A stretch of DNA of 33,667 bases from Lentisphaerae bacterium GWF2_49_21 (GTDB lineage Bacteria > Verrucomicrobiota > Lentisphaeria > Victivallales > GWF2-50-93). The DNA lies in assembly GCA_001804805.1 (NCBI GenBank), contig MHBH01000024.1:106-33772 (forward strand). The letters run 5' to 3'. Both the position numbers and the translations under genes were made by a program. Each line of letters begins with the position of its first letter. Position 1 is the first letter of the stretch. The notes below the pieces were generated by a model. The model saw only the letters and a list, made by a program, of their open reading frames with translations. It made no database searches and had not been told where the DNA came from. Below are positions 1 through 7,419 of the stretch, piece by piece.

Positions 1-330
1 TGTGGCTGACCATCCTCTCAGACCAGCTACCCATCATCGCCTTGGTGAGCCATTACCTCACCAACTAGCTAATAGGACGCGAGCCCATCCCTAAGAGATA
101 AATCTTTAGATATCCCCCCATGAGGGGGAAATCCACATTCGGCATTAGCCCTCCTTTCGGAAGGTTATTCCAAACTTAGGGGCAGGTCACTCACGTGTTC
201 CTCACCCTTTCGCCACTCTCACTGAAATATTCTCATATTGCTACTTGAACATCTCAGATCCCGTTCGACTTGCATGCCTAATCCATACCGCCAGCGTTCG
301 TTCTGAGCCAGAATCAAACTCTCCGAAAGA
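1..330 (-). rRNA. rrs: 16S ribosomal RNA, 5' portion (partial)
   Basis: Read on the minus strand, the sequence contains the universal 5' 16S motif AGAGTTTGATTCTGGCTCAG (complement of about 303-322), followed by GAACGAACGCTGGCGG and CATGCAAGTCGAACGG. Further in come the conserved GGTGAGGTAATGGCTCACC and CTGGTCTGAGAGGATG stretches. The mature 5' end should lie near 329-330. The gene runs off the left edge, so only about the first 330 bases are present. The GAACGAACGCTGGCGG start occurs in PVC-type bacteria among others, but this fragment is too short to place the organism firmly. Confidence 0.97.
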
Positions 331-432
331 AATTTTAAATTCTCTTTTTGGAGAATCCAATATATGCTCTATTTTTTATTTTGACTTCTTCAATACTCGT
401 CAAAGTAATTAAACGGACACATCGCACTATTC

Positions 433-447
433 AGTTTTCAAAGAACT
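433..447 (-). promoter_or_regulatory. boxA-like antitermination motif in the 16S leader
   Basis: On the minus strand the leader reads AGTTCTTTGAAAACT, which matches the rRNA boxA element (TGTTCTTTGAAAACT type) bound by NusB/S10. It lies about 100 bases upstream of the 16S 5' end and downstream of the promoter. A short GC-rich hairpin (449-464, arms GCCGG/CCGGC) immediately precedes it in the transcript. The position and sequence are as expected for an rrn leader. Confidence 0.75.
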
Positions 448-559
448 TGCCGGAAACGACCGGCGATAAAAAAGCAAGCACACCCATCCGTTTCTGATTG
501 GCTGCTCGCCTGATAAATAACTGTTATATTTTTGTCCGCGCTTTGTTACGCGAATAGTA

Positions 560-587
560 AGTATATCAGAAAATAAAATATTGTCAA
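560..587 (-). promoter_or_regulatory. sigma-70 type promoter of the rRNA operon
   Basis: On the minus strand a perfect -35 TTGACA (complement of 582-587) is separated by 16 bases from a -10 TATACT (complement of 560-565). Transcription would start near 550-553, giving a leader of about 220 bases with boxA before the 16S 5' end. The region 331-716 contains no convincing gene; it holds only this promoter, the leader and AT-rich sequence. Confidence 0.75.
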
Positions 588-716
588 TACCGACAACATC
601 TATTCTTTCAAAAAACTACGCTCTTATTTGAAGCGGCTCATATAATATCACCCAATATAAACAGTGCAAGCGAGTTTTTAAAATATTTTCATATTTTTTT
701 GTTTTAGCCTCAAATA

Positions 717-1298
717 TTACTGGTTTTTCGCTGGTTCAATCTCTGTTTTTCCCAGTATTTCAAAAACTTTACTTGCGAAATTCGCAGCCTCTCCTGCAAG
801 CTTCTCATCCTTCGCCGCATGCGTAATCCTTATCTTCAGGAAATTCCCCTTGTACCCGGTAAGATATATGAATGACTCCTTGTCCTTGCCCTCGGAGCTA
901 TATGTGAATTTCCGGCAGAGGAAATCTATCCCCGCCATGTTCTTCTTCTCCATCTCCCCAAGGGCCTTCACGTCCTTGTATTTCTTCATTTTCTCATACT
1001 GATATATGTCCCCGGAAACCTCCTCGAAGTGCTTTTTTACGGTTTCAGAATTCGTCCCGTCTAAAATGTCCTTTATTCTAAAATCATATACATATATGTC
1101 AGCATTTATACCTGGAGCCCTATATGACAGACCCACTCCAAGGCCCTTGTTCTTCTTCTCATAATCAACCACATCTATAAGACTGAGACTTCCTATCTTT
1201 TCGGGAAATGTTTTACCTATGCTCTTTACAGAACTATCTACAGCCCACATAGATACAGCTATTACCATTAAAACTGCCGCAAAAAAATAATTTTTCAT
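717..1298 (-). CDS. Small exported protein of unknown function
   Basis: This predicted 193-residue protein starts with a typical signal peptide (MKNYFFAAVLMVIAVSMWA, then VDSS). The start at 1298 is preferred over an in-frame upstream ATG at 1328 because AGAGG lies five bases before it and because it places the signal peptide at the N-terminus. The mature part is rich in Lys and Glu, contains one Cys, and has no motif I recognise. It has a plausible mixed alpha/beta composition. It stands between the rRNA promoter region and a lipoprotein gene on the same strand. It is likely periplasmic; function unknown. Confidence 0.75.
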   Translation of the reverse strand: MKNYFFAAVLMVIAVSMWAVDSSVKSIGKTFPEKIGSLSLIDVVDYEKKNKGLGVGLSYRAPGINADIYVYDFRIKDILDGTNSETVKKHFEEVSGDIYQYEKMKKYKDVKALGEMEKKNMAGIDFLCRKFTYSSEGKDKESFIYLTGYKGNFLKIRITHAAKDEKLAGEAANFASKVFEILGKTEIEPAKNQ

Positions 1299-1352
1299 GT
1301 CAACCTCTGTTATCATGTTAATTATCAATTATTTATACCATTTACTGACATC

Positions 1353-1730
1353 TTATTCAGTAAATTCTATTACATCCGCCCTAACTGTCAGCTTGGTTAT
1401 TGAAAAAAGGAGGAGGTATGTCACCGATCTTTCCTCGGCTGAATTCACAAATGCCTGTGGTTTACCCTCCTGCAAGCCGGATTTTTCGCAAAGATCAGAT
1501 ATGGCTCCAGTATAACTCGTTGTAGTAATGGGAATTATGCCGAGAAGCCAGAAACCGTAGCTTCTCCCGACGGCATTAGATTTGATCACCTTGTAGTTCT
1601 TCCTTGCAAGGTCAACCTGGGTACCCGTCTTATTGGCGAATCCGCTTGGACTTTCACATCCTGAAAAAAGGGCAATTAAAATCCCGAAAACACATGAAAA
1701 AACAAAAACTCTCATGCCTGTAATTTTCAT
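1353..1730 (-). CDS. Small putative lipoprotein (resembles DUF6567-type)
   Basis: The protein has about 125 residues from the ATG at 1730, and an in-frame ATG at 1739 is also possible. AGGGA lies nine bases before the 1730 start. The N-terminus is hydrophobic and ends in a lipobox (LFSGC, Cys about residue 25), so it should be a lipid-anchored envelope protein. The body contains NYKVIKSNAVGRS and GFWLLGIIPI segments followed by SYTGAISDLCEKSG. This layout reminds me of the small lipoprotein family DUF6567 found in Bacteroidetes and PVC genomes, but that is from memory only. No catalytic motif is visible. The gene lies upstream of the exported-protein gene at 717-1298 and is separated from it by about 55 bases, so the two may be co-transcribed. 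Confidence 0.7.
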   Translation of the reverse strand: MKITGMRVFVFSCVFGILIALFSGCESPSGFANKTGTQVDLARKNYKVIKSNAVGRSYGFWLLGIIPITTTSYTGAISDLCEKSGLQEGKPQAFVNSAEERSVTYLLLFSITKLTVRADVIEFTE

Positions 1731-1853
1731 AATAATCATTCCCTGTCCTATAGCTATTGTTTTCATCCGGTGATAATACAATTTCATCTATATTCTTTCA
1801 AGAATGGTGGAAAAAATAATGTACAGTGTTATCTTACCCGACTTCATTGAAAT

Positions 1854-1925
<72 letters not shown>

Positions 1926-1959
1926 CCAATCTTTTATCTGGAATCCCGGATATCCTTGA

Positions 1960-4311
1960 TCATTTATTCCCGAGCACATCATTTATCGTATTAGTCAACT
2001 CATTGATATTGAATGGCTTCTGTATGAAAGACTTAGCCCCGGCATCCATTATGCTCTGAGCTTCCCCGTCAATGCTGTAACCTGACGACAAAATCACCTT
2101 TATATCAGGATTTATCTTTTTCAGAGCCAGGAAGGTATCTCTGCCACTCATCTTTGGCATGATCATGTCGAGTATGACTATATCTATTTCCTTATAAATT
2201 TTCCTATACATTTCCAACGCTTCAGTACCGTTTGAACAGACCATGACTCTGTGTCCGAACGGCTTTAAGACGCTGGCAACCATATTCGACAGTATTTCCT
2301 CGTCGTCGACTACCATTATTGTGGCTTTTTTCGGTGCATGAAACCTCTCCTTCCCATTGTCAATAATATCAGGAACATCATCAATTACAGGGAAATATAT
2401 CGTAAAGACCGAGCCGTGTCCTGCCTCACTGCTGGCAATAATTACACCATTATGGTTGTTCACCGTCCCGTATACGGAAGCCAGCCCCATTCCTGTCCCT
2501 TTTCCTCTCTCCTTTGTAGTAAAAAAAGGTTCGAAAATATGTTTAATCGTCTCCTGAGCCATTCCAATTCCGCTGTCGGAGATGGATATCTTCATGCAGT
2601 GCCCAGTATCATTCTTTGGATATTTATCCTTCAAAGGAGATTCTTCCATCTTCAGGTTTTCAGTGGTAAATATAAGCTCCCCCCCATTTGGCATCGCGTC
2701 ACGGGCATTTATGGCAATATTAAGCAATGCGTTCTGAAGCTGGGAAGGATCTCCTATGACGGAGGAGGGGATGGCCTTGAGAATCCTTTTGATCTCTATC
2801 CTTTTATCTATGCTGCGTTCAAGCATGGACACTACTTCCTCAATCTCCTCGTGGATGTTCACGGGGATGGATCGCATCTTCCCCTTCCTTGAAAATGCCA
2901 GAAGATCCCTTGTAAGATCTGATGCCCTCCTGGAGGCACGGACAATATTTTCCGCATGTCCTCTCAGGTTCTTGTCCTCAAGCCTGTCGGCAAGCATTTC
3001 TGCATAACCCATGATGGCGGCAAGCTGGTTGTTGAAGTCGTGTGCTACACCTCCGGCAAGCTGTCCTATGGCCTCCATCTTCTCGGAATGCCTCAGACGT
3101 TCTTCAAGATGTTTCCGATCCGTAATGTCCAAAATTACTGAAAGGAATATCTTCTCGCCGCCATGGTCTAGAAGCTGAAGATGAACTTCTACCGGATAAA
3201 CACTTCCATCAGCCCTTTTATGTACTGTTTCAAAGATCTGCATGTCCTTAGTCTTGTCCACCAGCGGATTGATCAGTCTTTCAAAGGATTTCCTGTCAAA
3301 TTCAGGTTTCAAATCCAGAGGGGTCATCTTCAGAATCCTCTCAAGCGAATATCCAAGATTCTCCAACGCCCCCCTGCTCACATATTTGAAGAGAAGAGTC
3401 TTGGAATCGAAAAGATATATCTCGTTTAGGCTTGCGCTTATGGTTTCTGATAAAAGAGCCCTGTCCTTTTCAATGCGCTTCTGCTCTGTCATGTCGAACA
3501 CTGAAGACCGGGAACAAATGAATTTGCCTTTCTCATCCTTTACAGCTGTTGCATTTATAAGCACAGGGAAGACTGATCCGTCCTTGCGAACAAAATTGCC
3601 CTCGATATCACGGATGTATCCCCTATCCCTGAGCACCGGGAAAGTCTTATTGAACACATTCACGTCCTCCAGGGGAATGACATATGTAAACTTCTTCTTG
3701 CCTATCAGTTCCTCCCTCGAATAGCCCAGCCATTTCAATTCAGTATCATTTATCTGTATAAACATGCCGTTCTTGTCCAGCGAGTGATATCCGCAGGGCG
3801 CATTGTTGTAGAGATCGCAGATCTCTTCTGAGGATTTTTCAAGGGCACCCACTGCAATTTTCAGGTCCTCATCGGCCTTTTTATGTGCTTTGCGGATTTC
3901 AGACTCGCGGAGTTCGCGTTCGACGGCCGAGGTGAGTCTTGAAAGATTGTCCTTCATTATATAGTCGCTCGCACCGGCCTTCATGACCGCCACCGCAGTC
4001 TCCTCTCCTATGGTGCCGGACACGATTATGAATGGTATGTCCAGATTTTTCCTCTGGAGCAGCTGGAGGGCGGCAAGACCGCTGAAATTTGGCATCTTGA
4101 AGTCGGAAATGATCACATCCCATGTTTCACCATCCAGCAATGCTTCCATTTCATGGGATGTTTCAACGCGTTTCCACTTCGGATCAAATCCGCCTCGCTT
4201 CAATTCACGTATGATCAGATCCGCGTCGCTCTGCGAATCCTCGACGATGAGAAGGCGCAGCGGCTTGGCTGTCAAATCTCCTGCTTTTGAATTTTTGTCC
4301 TCTTTGGCCAT
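1960..4311 (-). CDS. Hybrid histidine kinase REC-PAS-PAS-HisKA-HATPase-REC
   Basis: This is a cytosolic 783-residue two-component protein with no membrane segment. The N-terminal receiver (about 17-135) carries phospho-acceptor Asp70 in ISDFKMP. Two PAS domains follow (about 160-280 and 285-400), each ending in a D-(M/I)-T-(E/D) motif. The dimerisation/phosphotransfer domain has His424 in GGVAHDFNNQ. The ATPase domain shows an N box near 531-540, G1 SDSGIG (about 578-583), F box EPFFTTK and G2 GKGTGMGL (about 603-610). A second receiver (about 663-781) has Asp715 in ILDMIMP and Lys765. The C-terminal half is closely similar to the end of the 1842-residue kinase in this window, while its first PAS resembles that of the 732-residue kinase. 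A palindromic repeat ends 16 bases before the start codon, and the Shine-Dalgarno is weak. Signal and output are unknown. Confidence 0.95.
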   Translation of the reverse strand: MAKEDKNSKAGDLTAKPLRLLIVEDSQSDADLIIRELKRGGFDPKWKRVETSHEMEALLDGETWDVIISDFKMPNFSGLAALQLLQRKNLDIPFIIVSGTIGEETAVAVMKAGASDYIMKDNLSRLTSAVERELRESEIRKAHKKADEDLKIAVGALEKSSEEICDLYNNAPCGYHSLDKNGMFIQINDTELKWLGYSREELIGKKKFTYVIPLEDVNVFNKTFPVLRDRGYIRDIEGNFVRKDGSVFPVLINATAVKDEKGKFICSRSSVFDMTEQKRIEKDRALLSETISASLNEIYLFDSKTLLFKYVSRGALENLGYSLERILKMTPLDLKPEFDRKSFERLINPLVDKTKDMQIFETVHKRADGSVYPVEVHLQLLDHGGEKIFLSVILDITDRKHLEERLRHSEKMEAIGQLAGGVAHDFNNQLAAIMGYAEMLADRLEDKNLRGHAENIVRASRRASDLTRDLLAFSRKGKMRSIPVNIHEEIEEVVSMLERSIDKRIEIKRILKAIPSSVIGDPSQLQNALLNIAINARDAMPNGGELIFTTENLKMEESPLKDKYPKNDTGHCMKISISDSGIGMAQETIKHIFEPFFTTKERGKGTGMGLASVYGTVNNHNGVIIASSEAGHGSVFTIYFPVIDDVPDIIDNGKERFHAPKKATIMVVDDEEILSNMVASVLKPFGHRVMVCSNGTEALEMYRKIYKEIDIVILDMIMPKMSGRDTFLALKKINPDIKVILSSGYSIDGEAQSIMDAGAKSFIQKPFNINELTNTINDVLGNK

Positions 4312-4327
4312 GAATTGACTCGTCTCA

Positions 4328-4501
4328 GTAGGTACGGGCTTCAGCCTGTACCATAGAATTTAATCTTGTCATACTTAAGTCCACAGGCAAGACTTGTACA
4401 GAGCTTGTCGAAGTATGCCTGTGTTACATTAAATACAGAAGATGGTACAGGCTTCCGACTTCGCTATTAAGCTACGCCGGACACGAAAGCCCGTACCTAC
4501 C
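4328..4501. repeat. Palindromic dispersed repeat, copy A
   Basis: The element is bounded by inverted ends: GTAGGTACGGGCTTCAGCC on the left and AAAGCCCGTACCTAC on the right. Each end region is itself a hairpin (GGTACGGGCT/AGCCTGTACC on the left). The middle holds a further inverted module (ACAGGCA near 4383, TGCCTGT near 4424) and a CTTCCG..CGCCGG hairpin. It fills the gap between the response regulator (stop at 4504) and the hybrid kinase (start at 4311). Copies B and C of the same family lie at 13692 and 30620. Confidence 0.85.
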
Positions 4502-4503
4502 TG

Positions 4504-4947
4504 TCACACCGGCGGCTTGTTTATCAGCAGCCAGTACAGTCCAAGCTCTCCTACGGAATCCAGGAACTTGTCGAAGTCTACTGGCTTGGTTATGTAACTA
4601 TTGACACCCAGCTTGTAGCTTTCCACCAGATCCTTTTCCTCCTGGGATGAGGTAAGCACCACCACTGGTATTATCCTTGTAGACTCATCCGACTTGATCT
4701 TCTTCAGAACCTCAAGCCCGCTGACTTTCGGAAGTTTCAGGTCCAGCAACACCACCTTCGGACCGTTCGCCAGACTGCGCCCTTCATATTTACCTTTCGA
4801 GAAAATGAAATCAAGAGCTTCAACCCCATCGTTGACCACCATCACCTTGTTCGCAAGATTGCGTTTTTTAAGCGCCCGCAAAGTCATTTCCACATCTCGA
4901 GGATTGTCCTCGACCAGCAGAATTTCGACAATGTTCTGCGTCGTCAT
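4504..4947 (-). CDS. Single-domain response regulator (Rcp1/CheY-like)
   Basis: The protein has 147 residues and is a receiver domain only. Acidic Glu13/Asp14 follow the first strand (LLVEDNPRD), phospho-acceptor Asp69 lies in VLLDLKLP, a Thr/Ser switch sits at 99-100 ([10 protein letters not shown]), and Lys121 lies in TKPVDF. The insertion [10 protein letters not shown] after the second helix is typical of the Rcp1 subfamily, which partners phytochrome-like kinases. The neighbouring 732-residue kinase has exactly that kinase type, so the two are probable partners (inference from context). A very strong Shine-Dalgarno (AGGGGGG, four bases before ATG) decides the start. There is no output domain, so it acts through protein contact or as a phosphorelay shuttle. 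Confidence 0.94.
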   Translation of the reverse strand: MTTQNIVEILLVEDNPRDVEMTLRALKKRNLANKVMVVNDGVEALDFIFSKGKYEGRSLANGPKVVLLDLKLPKVSGLEVLKKIKSDESTRIIPVVVLTSSQEEKDLVESYKLGVNSYITKPVDFDKFLDSVGELGLYWLLINKPPV

Positions 4948-5011
4948 ATTACCCCCCTCTTCTTGTTCATCTTACCAAAATCTTACTAGCCTGGTTAATT
5001 CATGCGAAATC

Positions 5012-5126
5012 TTTTTCACCACGAAGCGCACGAAGAACACGAAGGAATAATTGTACTATAAAAAATCAATGCAACCCTGGCTCTTGTATTACCTTCGATA
5101 ACTTCGTGCCCTTCGTGGTGAAAAAA
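5012..5126. repeat. MITE-like inverted-repeat element
   Basis: Two long inverted arms of about 34 bases (5012-5045 and about 5092-5126) flank a core of about 46 bases. The left arm begins TTTTTCACCACGAAG and contains three tandem CACGAAG-like units. The right arm is its near-complete reverse complement (CTTCGTGCCCTTCGTGGTG). No ORF is inside. It occupies the 273-base gap between the sensor kinase (stop at 5221) and the response regulator (start at 4947). CACGAAG-rich elements of this kind are common in environmental bacterial genomes; the mode of spread cannot be judged from one copy. Confidence 0.8.
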
Positions 5127-5220
5127 CCGCCCTTTGTTATGTTGGAACTCCATTCTATTTAGAAACTATTAGCAAAATCATGAACATGCTCTGTTTAACC
5201 GCTGCAACCTTTACATTCTA

Positions 5221-7419
5221 TCACATCCCCTGTTTATTTACAACAACCGGCAGAGAAAAACTGAATTCCGCACCTTCCCCTATTTTCCCTTCCGCCCAAA
5301 CTCTTCCTCCATGCCTCTGGATGATCCTCTGTACAAGTGCAAGCCCTATGCCGGTACCTTCGAATTCAGCAGCGCTGTGCAACCTCTGGAAAACACAGAA
5401 CAATTTGTCCTTGTATTCCATGTCAAAGCCTACTCCGTTGTCCCTGACAGTAAAAATCACCTCATCACCTTCAGTCCTTCCTTCGACCTTCACAAGCGCA
5501 ACCTTTGCGTGCCTGGTGAACTTGAATGCATTCGCAATCAGGTTTGCAAAGACCTCATGTATCATTGCATAATCTCCAAATGCTTCAGGAAGCTCCCTTA
5601 AATCCAAGCTGACTACCCTCCCCTTCAATTCGTTTTCAAGCTTTGAATAGCTTTCCCTGACAAGATCATTCATATTGATATTGGTCTTATGCAGATCCTT
5701 CCTGCTCATACGTGAAAAGTCAAGAAGATCGCTTATCAATTGCCCCATGTCCTTCGCGCTGTCGCGGATGACTTTGAGAAGGCGCCGTCCTTCATCATCA
5801 AATTTTCCGGCGTAATCCTCTTCAAGTATCCGGGAGAATCCATCAACCGACCTCAATGGTGCCTTTAGATCATGGGAGACGGAATAAGAGAATGCCTCCA
5901 GTTCCCTGTTCACGGCTTCAAGCTCTTCGGTCCGGAGTTTCAGGCTGCGGTTCAGCTTCTCAAGTTCCTTTCCTATGCGCTTGCGCTCAGTTATGTCAAC
6001 AGTGGTCGATCTGCTCATCATATAATTCCCTTCGGTATCTTTTAACGCCGTGGCATTGAGTATGATTGGAAACATAGAACCATCCTTGCGTATCAGTTCC
6101 AAGTCCAGATCCTTGACATATCCCTTTTCCTTGAACTGAGGAAATTCCACCTGGAAGATCTTCTGGCTTTTCGGAGTAAAGATGTCAAAGATTTTTTTCC
6201 CTATCATCTCCTCCTTTGCATATCCGAGCCATTTCAATTCAGTGTCATTGACCATCACAAATTTGCCATCCTTGTCCAATGAATGGTATCCGCAAGGGGC
6301 GTTGTTGTAGAGGTCGCTTATTTCCTTAAGGGACCTTTCGAGCGCGACCGTACGTTCAATGACACGGCGTTCCAGTTCGTCACGTGACTTCCTGAGCAGT
6401 TCGGCGTCCCTCTGCTTCCAGAGGAAACCCACGCCCAGTGCCGTGGAGAAAATAAGAATCATTATAAGCACAACTGTAATCCCGGCCTCTTTTTTCAAAG
6501 GAGAATAAATTTCATCCTCGTCAACTTTGGAAACCAGGAACCATGGAGTCCCCGGAACCGGACCAATATCGGCAATTACATCAACACCACGGTAATCCAA
6601 GCCTTCGATGATGCCCTTCTTCCCGGTCACAGCCATTTGCGCAGGCAGATTTGATTTTTCGGCAATCGGAAATCTCAGTTTCAAGGCCGTATCCTTCCGA
6701 TGCCGCAGTTCATTCAAGAACACCACTTCATCCCCTTCTTTCCGGACCAGCAGGGTTTCGGCGCTTTTGCTTGCTGTAGGCCAGGACTGGATAAGTGGAA
6801 AAAGGAATTCATGGGGATTTATTTCAAGCATCAGTACGCCAACGGACTTCCTTGTCTGATCTGAAACTGTCTTCTCTGAGACAATCGGCACGAAAATATC
6901 CATGTCAACAGTGCCTGGAACCATTTTGCTCAGATGAAGGTCTGAAACCATGATTTTCCCCTCCCGCAATGTGTCGGCTATGAACTTCTTAGAGGTAGGG
7001 CCTGTCCATGTCTTATCCTCGGGAAAGGAGTATACAAGCCGCAGGCTGGAATCAAATAGGAGAACACGGTTGCAATGGAAGTTCCTATGGATCGAGGCCA
7101 TTCGTTCCTTGATTACGCCTATTGATTCAAGTTCGGATGGATTCTCCTTGAGATGCATCATAGCCTTAATAATCGAGGGAGAGTTATATAAGTAATTGGC
7201 GTGGTCAAGCTGATCCGAATACCATGTGACAATCTCCTTTGCTTTAAGCTTTCCTATGGTAGACAACTCCTCTTCTGCGGAAATGCGGGACTTCATAGAA
7301 TGATCTTCAAGATGGAAATACCCTATTGCTCCGATTCCAATTGCAAGAAGTAGGAAAGCCGTCACATAGGCCTTGGACAGCCTATTTGAGAATTCACCTG
7401 ATGGATTTTCATTTTTCAC
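5221..7419 (-). CDS. Membrane sensor histidine kinase (Cache-like sensor, PAS, phytochrome-type kinase core)
   Basis: This is a 732-residue inner-membrane kinase. The first membrane segment is near residues 17-36 and the second near 313-334, enclosing a periplasmic domain of about 275 residues with the size and layout of a double Cache sensor. A coiled linker (about 338-365) leads to one PAS domain (about 366-480) and a second coil. The HisKA domain has His516 in YSVSHDLKAPLRS, the variant typical of phytochrome-like kinases. The ATPase domain shows N626/N630, G1 DNGVGF and G2 EGTGIGLAL. No receiver is attached, which fits a separate partner such as the regulator at 4504-4947. The GTG start at 7419 overlaps the end of the upstream kinase by 11 bases and has AAGGAG four bases before it, so translation is probably coupled. 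Confidence 0.94.
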   Translation of the reverse strand: MKNENPSGEFSNRLSKAYVTAFLLLAIGIGAIGYFHLEDHSMKSRISAEEELSTIGKLKAKEIVTWYSDQLDHANYLYNSPSIIKAMMHLKENPSELESIGVIKERMASIHRNFHCNRVLLFDSSLRLVYSFPEDKTWTGPTSKKFIADTLREGKIMVSDLHLSKMVPGTVDMDIFVPIVSEKTVSDQTRKSVGVLMLEINPHEFLFPLIQSWPTASKSAETLLVRKEGDEVVFLNELRHRKDTALKLRFPIAEKSNLPAQMAVTGKKGIIEGLDYRGVDVIADIGPVPGTPWFLVSKVDEDEIYSPLKKEAGITVVLIMILIFSTALGVGFLWKQRDAELLRKSRDELERRVIERTVALERSLKEISDLYNNAPCGYHSLDKDGKFVMVNDTELKWLGYAKEEMIGKKIFDIFTPKSQKIFQVEFPQFKEKGYVKDLDLELIRKDGSMFPIILNATALKDTEGNYMMSRSTTVDITERKRIGKELEKLNRSLKLRTEELEAVNRELEAFSYSVSHDLKAPLRSVDGFSRILEEDYAGKFDDEGRRLLKVIRDSAKDMGQLISDLLDFSRMSRKDLHKTNINMNDLVRESYSKLENELKGRVVSLDLRELPEAFGDYAMIHEVFANLIANAFKFTRHAKVALVKVEGRTEGDEVIFTVRDNGVGFDMEYKDKLFCVFQRLHSAAEFEGTGIGLALVQRIIQRHGGRVWAEGKIGEGAEFSFSLPVVVNKQGM

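Noticed and set aside
2338-2892. Open frame of 184 codons on the plus strand within the hybrid kinase
   Set aside because: It is antisense to the ATPase domain of an intact kinase and has no motif or ribosome site of its own.
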